From NCBI GenBank assembly GCA_914767885.1, contig CAJZBQ010000044.1:974891-1038890 (forward strand): a stretch of 64,000 nucleotides of DNA. The letters run 5' to 3'. The notes under the pieces were generated by a model. It was not told the origin of the DNA. It did no database searches and saw nothing but the letters and a program-made list of their open reading frames with translations. Both the position numbers and the translations under genes were made by a program. This document shows, piece after piece, positions 9,865 to 19,815 of the stretch. Position 1 is the first letter of the stretch, and each line of letters opens with the position of its first letter. The DNA comes from Blepharisma stoltei. Lineage: Eukaryota; Ciliophora; Heterotrichea; Heterotrichida; Blepharismidae.

Positions 9865-12800
9865 TTATCTTGAATCGCGGGGGTATTTCCGCTTATAGCT
9901 TTCATGTCTATCAGACCCTCTATCATGCTTTCTGTCATCATAGTCATGATCATGGTTTCTGTCTCTTCTTGGCTCTTTTCTTGGCCCTTTGGAGTTCCGA
10001 TCGCTTTCTTCTCGGTCACGGTAGCGCTTTTTCGGCAGTTCCTCGTTGCTGTCGTTTTCCCTCCTCTTGTCCCCTCGGCTCTCAGCGACAACTTTAAACT
10101 TATGGTACTCCTTGCCTGAGTAGTTTTTGGACTCCCCGACCCTTTGTCCAGGCGACCTTGGCGGTTTTTTGCCTGGAGACATTTGCCGATCTCTTCGTGT
10201 ATCTTTTTTGGGTGACGGTCTTTGTGGTCTAGGTGATGAAGGTTTTTCTGCATGAGGAGAAGCGCTTCGTTTTCTTGACTCGTCTTTGGGAGGAAGCGCT
10301 TTGGATGGGGATGGTTTGACGACGAATTTTTTTTCAAGCTGCTCATAGTAACTTAAAGCTAGAAGCTTAAGGTCATCTAATTCAGATTCCTTTAAAGGGC
10401 TAACACTTACCATAATATCACTTGCCAGCTGCTTCGAAGTTGGGAATTCTGCTAAAATTTTTCATAGCACGTATAAGGCATTTTTCTGGACTATGTGGGA
10501 GTTTCCTTTGAGAGCTGTGCAGAGGTTGATGCTGATTTTGGCTTGGAGCTGCTGAGTCTGACTGATAAATATCGCCTGTGTGGGGATCTGAGAAAATCCT
10601 GGAGTGCCTTTGCATTCTTTATCAAAAACCCGAGTCCAGCGGCCTAGAAGTGAAAACAGTTCAAAAGCGAATAGTCCCATGTTTTGAGATTCAGCTTCGC
10701 TACAACAGTAAATGCATGGGATGATCTGAGAAATGCATTCAGAAATCAGCTGCATGGTCGGGAATTCAGGAATTTTCAGTTTTTGCATTATTTCAATGAA
10801 GCTTACACAGTACATAGCATCAACAGGGCTGCACATTAGTCTTGGGTAAATGCATTTCTGGACAAGCTGGGATGCTAAATTCGGGTTGGCTGCTAAATTT
10901 GCTCGCTTTTTGATTTCGTCATAAAAATATGTATGGGTCACTCTCAAAAAGCTTTTTTCTACCTCCAGCTCGTTGATTTGGTTCTGGATTTTCTGTTTTT
11001 TATCACCATTTTGCTTTTCGCTGATTTCATGCAGTGCTTTTATTTCTTCAATATATTGCTCTTCTGATGCTTTTATGTCAGTTAATGAAAGTGCCCAAAA
11101 CACTGTATAAAATTCAATAGGGATTTCGCATTCTTCTGTAATTGATTTAAATTGCACAATTAAGTCGTCGAATCCTCGGATAATGTCAATGCCAGGTCGG
11201 ACAATACACATAATTAAGTGGATGGGAAGGCCATAGTCTCGCTTTAGGCTGATTATAGGCTGTGGAGGGAGCAATTTGCTTGAAAAGATTTCATGGTCTG
11301 TGAATTGTATGGTTTTAAAATGAAATAGGCTTAATATTTTTAAGGCTAAAATCCGTTTTTGTTAGAAATAATAAAGGCAATTCTTATTAAGCAGGATAAA
11401 CTTAATAAATCAATTAGATGGACTATGCAACCAATTAAACTATCATATAAAGAACTCAGCACTTTCAAATGTGGGGTGTTTGTTTTAAATAATACATTTT
11501 GTGCCTGCTGCCCAGCCAAAATTGCAAGCTCAATTGCACAGCTCAATCCACCAATTTCTAAAGGCTGCTGAAGCACTTTGCATAGCTCTTCTGAGCTTTT
11601 TTTGGTTTTTGTCCTTACATCATCCAGTTTATGTGCTATCACTTTTAGCTTTGGCCCTGCCGCTAAACTTTTGAGCATTCTTTCAGTAAGTTTATCTGGT
11701 GGGTTCCAGCCTGACATTTTGGTTAAAATTTCTCTTAAAATACATACTTCTACAACCTGGCTATTTTTTAGTGACTCTTTTACAAAGGTCAAAATCCCTA
11801 CAAGCTCTGTCTTACAGTTAACCTTATAAAACTCCCCCACAAAATTTGCAATATTTTTCAGCCAAGGCGCAATTCCACCCCTTTCTAATTTTGGCTTTGT
11901 AATGGTATTTTCTTTATAATTAATTATCATTAATAAAAAAATATAAAAAATATTAAGAAAATTCAATATAAAAAGTATAGAAAGGGCTTGGAGTATCGAG
12001 TATGGGATCACGTCAAGAAATAAGAGATTTGAATGAGGAAAACAGTTGATGAGGATCGTGGTCAGGTTATTGTAGCTTGTGACTTGGAAAATCATTTCTT
12101 TTATGACGTGGCACATACTTTTGTTCATGAACTTCTGCAGTGACTTGCTGTCTTGCTTGTTGTTTTCTCTTGAAAGTCTTTTAATCCACGCACGTGTTTC
12201 TTTTATCTATCTGTAAATTATACCGTGATTCCTTGTTTAACGAGGACTAAGCCGTCTTCTTGATGGTTTTTCCAGACTTCGTACAAGTCATATCTTTCTC
12301 GGTACGACAGCACTTGTAGAGCTTTTCATAAGCCTAGCATCACCTCGTTAGAAGCTAGAGAAAGCCCAGGCAAAATGGCTGTTTTCATGAGTTGGATTAT
12401 TTTTGCTTTGTCTTCACAATGCTGGAGGATCTTGCAGACTTTTACAAAGGCATCAGTGTTAGCGCCTATTGATGCTCCTAAGACTGGAAGAATTGTATCA
12501 AGGCACTCAAGGGCTTGGCTGATTGAAGAAGCTTGGGAGATTGGTCCTGTTGGGAAATTAGGAGGCTTTGCTGAAGAAAATAGTGGCTTAGGCAGGGTTT
12601 GGTAGATTGGGTCAACAACCCAATGAATTAAGTCACACAAAGCATCAACCATAGGTGGGTAATTGGCAACTAGAATTTTCCCTTGGAACCTTTCGAAGAC
12701 TTCTTTTACAACTGGCCAAGCATTCACTCGGATTAGCTCAGAAAGCACTGCTAATTTTTGGTTATTTGGGTCTGGACTATTGAAAACCTCTAAATCTTGT

Positions 12801-14120
12801 TCTTGCTGAGAGCAGTCCCCATTGAGCACCACAATGTCCATGTTCCTTCGAATTGACTGTGCAAAGGCTTGATAATCTGATAAGCACGCCGCCAGACTTT
12901 CTGGCTTCAAATACCCCCACAAAGACTCTAAAGTCATAAGCTGGCTTTTTATGCACAAAGCCGCAATATGGGCTAATGGTAGCATATCAGTCGCCGAATT
13001 CTGAAACTTGAACCCAAAGATATATACACACTAAAACGGTGTGGCAAACCAACCTGCATTCTTGAAAGCTGGGGACCTTGTGATAGCGCAGAGAGCGTTC
13101 GGGAATGTGTATCCGCTAAGGTTTTATTTGGCTTGGTGGGGTTGATGTCAGGTTAGCCCACAACATGCTTGCATACAGTCAAGGTTTACCTCGCGGGGAG
13201 ATGGTTTTGCGGAGTTGGAAAGGGAAAGCCCAACAAGGTCAGATGTGGCTATTTAGCCAATCGAGCTAATTCCCAGCGCAATACTAGGCATTACGTCTTG
13301 GGATCTATTTTGGTCAAGAGTTTGACCAGAACATTCATTTTTCGAATTTTCTGGAAGGCGAACCCCGATAGCATTCGCCGCATCTCGAACTCTTGTATGC
13401 CCTTGTCCATGATGAGTAACACAGTAGAAGGTCGTTTTAAGACTGGAAGCAATAGGTGGAGCGTTATGCTGAGACGAGTAGTGGCCTTCAGGGTATTTCT
13501 CTATAAGTAATTTAAGTTACATTAAATAACCCAAAGATATGGCAGAGCGCATGGGTATTTATCGTCGTCAAAAGCTGCAAAAGCTCCTGGTCCTCTGGGT
13601 GTATCTCGAAAATTGCGATTGCTAAATCAATTACTCTGTTCGGGTCAAGATTATACGCCCCAATTAGTTCTTGTGCAGCTTCCAGCTTGCCAGGGGAGTT
13701 GAGCGCATAGAGCAGCCTGGTGTATCCTTCTGGCTCTTCTCTCATCAGGTTGTATTTCTGCTGAACGTAGCTAATTGGCTCTTACATCATGGTTGTCCGT
13801 AATTTGTTCAAGCGGTCTCTGAAGACTTTTGCGGTCGAAATCAGTTCGCATTGCTCGAGGACTGGTTCGTCCAAATAAGCCAAGCAGTCTTCTCCAGTAA
13901 GAAAAGAACGGGCTAAAACAGCTTCAACAATTCGGGAATAGCTGGCATGTTGGTCAGAGCTCAAGTTTTCCCACTCAAGCCCGAGTAGCCACAATGCGTC
14001 ACAAAGATCTTCCCTATGCTGCTCTAGGAGTCCATAGTTCAAGGGCGAGCCATCAAAAACACACTTTTGGAGATGAGCGTAAAGTTGGCTGAGTAAATTA
14101 TACAAACTCTTTTCTTCCAT
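9865..14120 (-). CDS. THOC2: THO complex subunit 2
   Basis: Read on the minus strand and joined over two introns (13771-13785, 12207-12223), one retroposon (13024-13540 with one target copy) and two short IESs (11906-11977, 11332-11387), it gives a continuous frame of about 1192 aa. THO2 features: RTTMIYVQQKYNLMREEPEGY, NTHALCHIFGFKFQNSATD, WKALQVLSYRERYDLYEVW (first W is UGA), WLKNIANFVGEFYK, VYW-type repeats and CIYPRLMCSPVDAMYCVSF. The C-terminal 180 residues are rich in Lys, Arg, Ser, Pro and Asp (RS/RD tail), as in metazoan THOC2. The protein scaffolds the TREX complex that couples transcription to mRNA export. Start: first ATG, MEEKSLYNLL, with no earlier homologous frame. Confidence 0.88.
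11332..11387. other. Probable short IES in THO2 (about 56 bp)
   Basis: The THO2 frame meets UAG within this stretch. Cutting between TA at 11332-11333 and 11388-11389 joins ...LSLSCL to SLFHFKTIQF in frame; both ends read TAATA inward. Boundaries are less certain than for the other IESs because several TA dinucleotides are close together. Confidence 0.5.
11906..11977. other. Short IES in THO2 (72 bp)
   Basis: Bounded by TA at 11906-11907 and 11978-11979. On the minus strand the ends read TATACTTTTTATA and (inverse) TATTTTCTTTATA, a good inverted repeat. Without it the protein reads ALSTITKPKLERGGIAPWLK. The insert happens to keep the frame open but adds a hydrophobic stretch foreign to THO2. 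Confidence 0.7.
12207..12223 (-). other. Intron in THO2 (17 nt)
   Basis: Minus-strand GTATAATTTACAGATAG. Removal joins KQGIT to IKETRAWIKRL in frame; a 13 nt alternative ending at the earlier AG gives a frame that stops quickly. Longer than the 15-16 nt of the others. Confidence 0.55.
13024..13527. mobile_element. Retroposon-like insert in THO2
   Basis: Flanked by 13 bp direct repeats AACCCAAAGATAT (13011-13023 and 13528-13540), which contain TA. Removing one repeat and the 504 bp between them joins HALCHIFG to FKFQNSATD in frame. GC-richer than the genes. Shares GGAGTTGGAAAGGGAA with the inverse of the COQ6 insert and AAGGTTTACCTC-GGGGA with the insert at 22791. Confidence 0.8.
13771..13785 (-). 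other. Intron in THO2 (15 nt)
   Basis: Minus-strand GTAAGAGCCAATTAG. Removal joins RTTM-I to YVQQKYNLMREE, the most conserved block of the THO2 N-terminus; unspliced, the frame ends at UAA within the intron. Confidence 0.9.
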
Positions 14121-14439
14121 TTAATTATTATTAACTGATGCTTTTTGGATTGAAAAGGCAGTGAATTCTGAAGGAGAAGGCTTGGGCTCGAGTTTGAGAG
14201 AATTTCATACCCTTTTTAAATTATTTGTATAGGGATTTATGTGAGGGTATATAAGGAGGCGGCATATATAAAAAATAGACTGAGTTTTTTTTTGATAAAA
14301 AGTTTGTCTGGTTATTTTGGTTTATTACATAGAGAAGAAATAAGCGAATATAGATAAAAGATAACAAGCCTTCAAATATAGCTATTTATTAAACATATTT
14401 GTTATTTTCACCTATTTCTTCAACAGTCTAAATAATATA
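14121..14439. other. Divergent promoter region, THO2 / aldo-keto reductase
   Basis: About 320 bp between two divergently transcribed genes, AT-rich, presumably carrying both promoters. No motif recognised. Confidence 0.5.
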
Positions 14440-15483
14440 ATGGAGTCAGAGACAATGAACTATAAATACCTTGGAAATTCTGGTCTCAAGGTGTCTGTCC
14501 TCGGTTTTGGGAACATGACAAGTGGCTGGGCAGAAGGAACTGAGCAGTGGAACTTTGAATGTATGAATAAATGTGTCAGGGGTGGCATCAATTTCTTCAA
14601 CACTGCAGAAGTATATGGAATGGGATCAGCTGAGACCATCCTCGGCAATAACCTAAAGCAAGGAGGCTGGGATAGAGACGATCTAATCATCAGCACAAAT
14701 TTAATCCCTACCAAAGTTATAGGAATTCAAGGATTAAGCAGAAAAAGGCTTCGTCAAGCCATAAATCACTCCCTCCAGCGGCTTCAGTTAGACTATATCG
14801 ACGTTCTTTATCTCCATAGATTTGACTATGAAGTCCCTCTTGAAGAAACCATAAGAATCATCAACGACTTAATTGATGACGACAAAGCGTTTTATTGGGG
14901 AACTTCAGAGTTCACCCCTCAGCAACTGTCTGAATGCCACAGAATCTGTGAAAAGCACGGCTGGATCCCACCAATTGTCGAGCAAGCACAGTATCATATG
15001 TTTGAGAGAGAAAAAATAGAAAGAGATTATGTCCCTATTTTTAGAGAATATGGGATGGGGACTACTGTTTGGAGTCCTTTAGCTGGAGGACTTTTATCAG
15101 GGAAGTATAATGATGGAAAAATTGTTCCTGGGAGAGCTGAGAGTGGCTTAGCTGCAGCAGTTTATAAGCAGAAATTTGATAATTATATTGGGAATAGAAA
15201 AGAGGACGCTGTAAGAACTTTGAAGGGGCTGCAAAGTTTGGCTGAAGAGCTTGGATGTACGCAAAGTCAACTGGTTTTGGCTTGGGTTATTAAAAATCCT
15301 GATGTGACGACTGCAATACTTGGGGCTTCTTCTCCAGGACAGTTAGATGAGAATTTAGCTGCAGTTGAAGTTGTGAAAAAAATTACTCCTGAAGTGTTGG
15401 CTAGGATTGAAGATTTACTAGGAAATCGTCCCAATCCTTCTATGAATTGGAGAACTTTCACTCCAAATCCACCTCGGCGCTAG
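14440..15483 (+). CDS. Aldo-keto reductase, Kv-beta-like, catalytic residues altered
   Basis: 347 aa TIM-barrel protein closest in pattern to voltage-gated potassium channel beta subunits: GNSGLKVSVLGFG, FFNTAEVYG, GLSRKRLRQAINHSLQRLQLDYIDVLYLHR, YWGTSEFTPQQL, VEQAQYHMFEREKIE, WSPLAGGLLSGKY and AILGASSPGQLDENL (NADP-binding region). Family members reduce carbonyls with NADPH. Here the catalytic Asp of FxDTAxxYG is Asn and the catalytic Lys of the (V/I)xTK motif is Asn (IISTNL), while Tyr and His (YLHR) remain. Cofactor binding is likely kept but catalysis may be weak or absent. Two starts possible, at 14440 and 14455; no intron or IES. Confidence 0.88.
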   Translation: MESETMNYKYLGNSGLKVSVLGFGNMTSGWAEGTEQWNFECMNKCVRGGINFFNTAEVYGMGSAETILGNNLKQGGWDRDDLIISTNLIPTKVIGIQGLSRKRLRQAINHSLQRLQLDYIDVLYLHRFDYEVPLEETIRIINDLIDDDKAFYWGTSEFTPQQLSECHRICEKHGWIPPIVEQAQYHMFEREKIERDYVPIFREYGMGTTVWSPLAGGLLSGKYNDGKIVPGRAESGLAAAVYKQKFDNYIGNRKEDAVRTLKGLQSLAEELGCTQSQLVLAWVIKNPDVTTAILGASSPGQLDENLAAVEVVKKITPEVLARIEDLLGNRPNPSMNWRTFTPNPPRR

Positions 15484-15946
15484 TTAAATTATGCATAAAG
15501 GGTGGATATATCTAACCTTTTTAATTATAATCTTATAATATTGAAGTTAAAATATTAAAAATTGGAATGAGAAGTCTTATAGCAAGCAATTATTATTAAT
15601 ACAAAGAAAAATAAATTTAATTAATAAGCTCGGAATCATCTGCTGATTAAAAAATAACCTTTTAGGCATATTTTTCACAATTTCAGAATTCTCAATATTC
15701 CATAAAGCATCAGATTTTGACTGTCTGGCATTATTAGGCAGCACAGCTGGTGCTTAATAGTAAAAATTAGTATTGAAAGATAATGGTAATAAGCCTAAAT
15801 TTAGCTGCTTATAGCATCTCATTCATTAAATATTAAAAACTTACAAAAGGTTTAAAATTTTAATTTTCTTGCAAAATATATATAAAATACACAAATTTTC
15901 TTTGCATTTTTCATCTCACAAGTATTGTAAGCAAGAATAGTTAGGA
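15484..15946. other. Convergent intergenic region
   Basis: AT-rich sequence between the aldo-keto reductase gene (plus) and eL37 (minus). No gene or RNA recognised; an undetected intergenic IES is possible. Confidence 0.4.
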
Positions 15947-16244
15947 TTACTTCTTTATATGCTTTGTTCTTGCTGCTGGGGTAGTCCCTTCTCTGAATGC
16001 GTTCTTAGCTCTTCTTGGGATTGACTTTAGGTATCTCATTCTTCCGGTTCCTTCTCCTCTTCTCCTGTGGGTCTTGAGAGCCCAGTTATAGTGTCTCATC
16101 TTAGCACTTGGATAACCACAGGATGCGCACTCCAATGTTTGCTTATGCAGTGATCGTTTCCCGCAACGTCTGCAAACTGTGTGAGTGTGGCTGTTTCTCT
16201 TTCCTGCGCTTGGAGTTCCTTTTGTCTAAATAGTCTCTTACCAT
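15947..16244 (-). CDS. RPL37: 60S ribosomal protein eL37
   Basis: 93 aa after removing a 16 nt intron directly behind the start codon: [19 protein letters not shown].... The zinc finger [22 protein letters not shown] has the four Cys (CxxC...CxxC), followed by [22 protein letters not shown] and FREGTTP, all hallmarks of eL37. Part of the large ribosomal subunit, binding 25S/28S rRNA. The internal ATG at 16135 would cut the zinc finger in half and is rejected as a start. Confidence 0.95.
16226..16241 (-). other. Intron in eL37 (16 nt), right after the start codon
   Basis: Minus-strand GTAAGAGACTATTTAG. Its removal joins ATG to ACA AAA GGA, giving MTKGT, the invariant eL37 N-terminus. Without splicing UAG follows at once. 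Confidence 0.92.
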
Positions 16245-16394
16245 TCTCCTGAGAAATTAATGCCATTAATCTGATTTTTAGGTTCGATCGATTAGAGTTT
16301 TATGGGTTTTTCAGCTCAATAAATAATTGATAAAATAGAATTATAGCCCTATAATTAATTTTATCTTATAGACATATGGCTAGAAGAATTAGAT

Positions 16395-17268
16395 CTAACT
16401 CTCTGTTAATTTATACCATTTCTCTATCTCCGTTTTCTTCAAATTTACTGTGATTCGGCTTTTCCTGATTTTGTAGTTGCTTTGGCTTGGATCAATATTG
16501 TGGGTCAGGTTTTTCAAAATCAGCTTCCTGGTTTCTGCTTCTGAGAAATCGTAGGTCAAGGCAAATTCTTTTGTGTTGAATGTACAGGAAATCAGCTCTG
16601 CCTTTACTTCTTCTTCAAAATTTATGTAAAGTGTCACTTTGTCATCATCTTCAGCCCAGGAGTAGTTTCTTATGTTTACAATTTGAGGGGTGACTTGTCG
16701 TGCTGCCTCTGCAGGAGCATCTTTTGTGATCAAAACTGGAGGGCCGCCAGTCACAATGCCTACACCTTCTAAAACTTTGGCTTCTTCAGGAATATCATTA
16801 ACATTAACATTAATTGAGTATTTAACAAATTTCTCCAGCTCCGCAGGGTGATTTAACAAAGCCACAAGGGCTCACCCCAGTAGACACCAATTGGTGACGT
16901 CACTGGGCATTTCCGGATTCACCCTTTTTATCGAATCGACGGTCAACTGGCTGCCAGATCTCACGGGCTGCATTGCCTCGCTCAAAACTTGACTCCAGCG
17001 CATGTACCACCTATGGGTCTCCCTCCTCGGGAGTGTTAAGCAGTAAAACTCTGTGCCCACCAAGCATCCAAGGATCAGGCCAAGAGGTTGTGCACTCCCA
17101 TTGCTTACCTGATGTAGCTGTATAAGATCTCACCAGGAAAACTGAACCCTATAATAAATAAAATACTTCTTCAGGAATATCAATGTTTCTAGGAGCGTGG
17201 GCGTAGTAATAAGACTTGTCGCCTTTTTTCTTGATTGATTCCATGAGCGCGTTTTCGCTTTCGACCAT
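16395..17268 (-). CDS. CS-domain (p23/CacyBP-like) protein
   Basis: Segments 16395-16797 and 17183-17268 joined across a retroposon give 162 aa beginning MVESENALMESIKKKGDKSYYYAHAPR. A SYYYAHAPR-type motif is followed by the CS domain: IRNYSWAEDDDKVTLYINF, a hydrophobic-charged beta-sandwich pattern, and LTHNIDPSQSNYKIRKSRITVNLKKTEIEKWYKL. CS domains of the p23/SGT1/CacyBP type act as Hsp90 or Siah co-factors; which partner applies here cannot be told. The frame that starts within the insert (MALLNHPAEL...) is an artefact of the element reading into the domain. Confidence 0.8.
16798..17165. mobile_element. Retroposon-like insert in the CS-domain gene
   Basis: Flanked by perfect 17 bp direct repeats CTTCTTCAGGAATATCA (16781-16797 and 17166-17182), which contain TA. 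One end carries (TTAACA)-like short repeats near 16799. Removing the element with one repeat yields NIDIPEEAKVLEG in frame. The 17 bp duplication is typical of target-primed retrotransposition. Confidence 0.85.
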
Positions 17269-17746
17269 TCTAGAAATATGGATTCAATATAATTAACAAT
17301 TATATTTCATTTTTCTATTATTACTCATCTGTTTTAATTCCCTCATGCTATTATTTTCTTAAATAAGGTAGACTAACAGTTTTATTTCTTTAAATATTTT
17401 TCTGTTTATTTATAGGAGGCTTGTAAATCCGCTATCGTCCAATTTATTTGAAGGCAATTTTGGTTCTAAAGGTTTTGATTTTACACTTTTTTCTGTACTT
17501 TTTTTATTTTCAGGAATATTCAAAATTTGCTATTAAAAAATTATTATGTATTTATATGTAAGGCTTTCTTATTACGATGGAATTAAGATAATACTAATAA
17601 ATTATAAAGCTTTATATATAGCATATGTTTATATATTTTTGCTTTATAATAATGTTTTGAAAAATACTAGCAGCAAAGATGTTTAATTTATGCTATAATA
17701 TTTAAAATTAAAATAAATATTCATTTATTACACGTAAAAATATACA
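17269..17746. other. Intergenic region, CS gene / DYRK
   Basis: Very AT-rich. Upstream of the CS-domain gene and downstream of the DYRK gene (both minus). Nothing recognised. Confidence 0.5.
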
Positions 17747-19739
17747 CTAGCCCTTTTTTTTCCTCGTCGAAGTTCCCGAAGTATTCAAAAAGCTTGTTGG
17801 AAGTCTTGATATATCACCCAAGCTAAGTTTTTGCTCATGCCTTGGCTCATTTGAATGCTGAGCACTATTTCCTCTATTTACAGTATCTGATTTTTTTATC
17901 AGATTTTCTTGAACTCAATGGTGCCTAATTGCGTCATCAGGAGTCATCCTCTTCATAGGATCCCACTCAAGGCATGCTTCGACTAGTTCAATAAACTCAT
18001 TATCTGCCCCTCTCAAAATGTCTCTCAATGATTTTGAACTAGGGTACCTCTTTTTTCCTCTTGAATTAGTAATTATCTTTGGCTGCCCAAAAGGATCAAA
18101 AAACAGCTGCTTTCTTGTAGCACCTGCCAAGACTTCTTTAGATGGCATCCCAAGTACTTCCATAATGCACAAAATCTGTTCTGCTTCACTTTCTCCACAG
18201 AACAGCGGATATCCAGTAAATAGTTCAGCTAAAATGCATCCAAAACTCCACATATCAATCATGGTCGAGTATGGAAGTCCTAGTATTATTTCTGGAGCTC
18301 TATAGAACCGGCTTTGGATATATGTGTATATTTTTTCGTCCTCAAAACAAGATGAGCCAAAGTCAATAACTTTTAAAGAAGAACGGTTCGGCTGCTTAAG
18401 CAAAATATTTTCTGGCTTAAGGTCACAGTGAATAATATTATATCGCTTTAGCAGCCGCAGGGTTTGAAGAATCTGAAATGCGAATCTTTTGATTAAATTT
18501 ATACTGAGCCCGTGGAAATTATTTCCTTTTAAAAAGTCGTATAGATTTATGCTGAGCATCTCAAAAGTTAAGCAGAGATGATGTCTGAATTGAAAATAGT
18601 CTGCAATGTGGACGATATTGTAGCTTTCATTTGTATCTTTTTCTTTTAAAAATTTCAAAATTTTTATTTCAACGATACCTTGCTGGTGGAATCTTTGTTT
18701 ATTCCTTAACCCTTTCCTAAACAGCAAACATTGGAAAGGAAATTAATTGCTCAATTTATAATGATTTTTAAGCAGTTGAATTCATAAACTAATTTTATAA
18801 ATGAGACTTTTTGGTCATTATAAAAACATTTTGCTTGCTTACGATAGGAATAGCTAGAATCTTCAGCGCAACATGCATCCTCAGATTATGGTCATATGCT
18901 TTCAGCACTATTCCAAAACTTCCTTTTCCTAAAACCTGCACAACTTCATATCTATACGCAATATGATCTCCTATAACCACTTTATAATCTCCCCTATCGT
19001 CATCATAACCATGATTTATCGTATTATTTTCGCTTGTTTTTACCTTATCAGCTCCAGCCCCAATAAACCATATTTCATTATAATTCACAACTTCATTATA
19101 CTCATGAGTACTCAAAAACCTCACAAAATGCTTAAGCACCTTTGCCGGAACAACCGGCAATGTAAGCTGTTCCCATTTTTCCTCTTTTTCCACTTCCATT
19201 GAGCTACTGCTGCTTCTAGCCCTTGTAGTAGCCTTTTTGTTATTGTCAATAATATCTTCAATACCAAATTTGCTTGGAGATTTACATAGTAAGCTTTCTG
19301 AAGAGATCCCTCAATCAATTTTTTTGCTTGCAGTCTGCTTAACTGCTAAAGGCTTTTGTGCAGTATAATTGAGTATTTTGCTCGCTTCAGCTGAGCTATT
19401 TAGAGAATTATTGAATGATGCAGTTTCTGATGTCGCTGGGATTTTGTAGCGATTACTTCTTAATGATGAGTTGGACTGGAGGAATTTTGAGACAGGAAGG
19501 GTTGGGATTTCTTGGATATGCTTGCTGGGTTTTGGCTGAGTTGAAACTCGGGGCTGAAATTTTGATAAGAGGGTGGATTTGTTTGGACTTAAATTTTTAG
19601 CTGAGGCAGATTCAGCATGAATTTGAGGCTTTAGCTTAGAATTTCGGGTTGAGTGTGGCTGAAAGGTAAATTTGGCTTGCGGGCTATGAGTTGAAGTAGC
19701 AGGAAGGTCTCTTGTGGGGTGCTTTGATAACTTGTGCAT
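17747..19739 (-). CDS. DYRK-family protein kinase
   Basis: 614 aa after removing a 148 bp IES; two UGA Trp codons. Ser/Lys-rich N-terminus (about 190 aa), then a DH-box-like segment (ALKHFxxxL...EYNEVVNYNEIWFIG), glycine loop VLGKGSFGIVLKAYD, VAIK-type Lys in HVALKIL, HCDLKPENILLK (the HCD form is typical of DYRKs), IDFGSSC and the activation loop YTYIQSRFYRAPEIILG with the autophosphorylated YxY tyrosine. Lys, HRD-Asp and DFG-Asp all present, so active. Dual-specificity kinase of the cytosol or nucleus. The C-terminus after UGA at 17915 runs to UAG at 17747. Confidence 0.92.
18707..18854. other. IES (148 bp) in the DYRK gene
   Basis: TA at 18707-18708 and 18855-18856. Minus-strand ends TAGCTATTCCTA and (inverse) TAACCCTTTCCTA share an inverted repeat. 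Contains stops. Removal joins VALKIL to RNKQRFHQQ, exactly the spacing from the catalytic Lys to the alpha-C region in DYRKs. Confidence 0.88.
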
Positions 19740-19815
19740 ATTGCAATTAAAATCAAATTTTTACCACTATAGATAATTAACTGCAAAATATATAAATTAG
19801 CTAAAATATAATTAT

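Noticed and set aside
9849-10346. Overlapping frames on both strands opposite the THO2 tail
   Set aside because: Shadows of the charged RS/RD-rich C-terminus, which keeps several frames open.
13169-13510. 113-residue plus-strand frame as a gene
   Set aside because: Within the THO2 retroposon, no recognisable domain, not conserved in other copies.
16799-16865. N-terminus MALLNHPAEL... for the CS-domain protein
   Set aside because: Lies inside the retroposon; the real N-terminus is beyond the 17 bp direct repeat at 17166.
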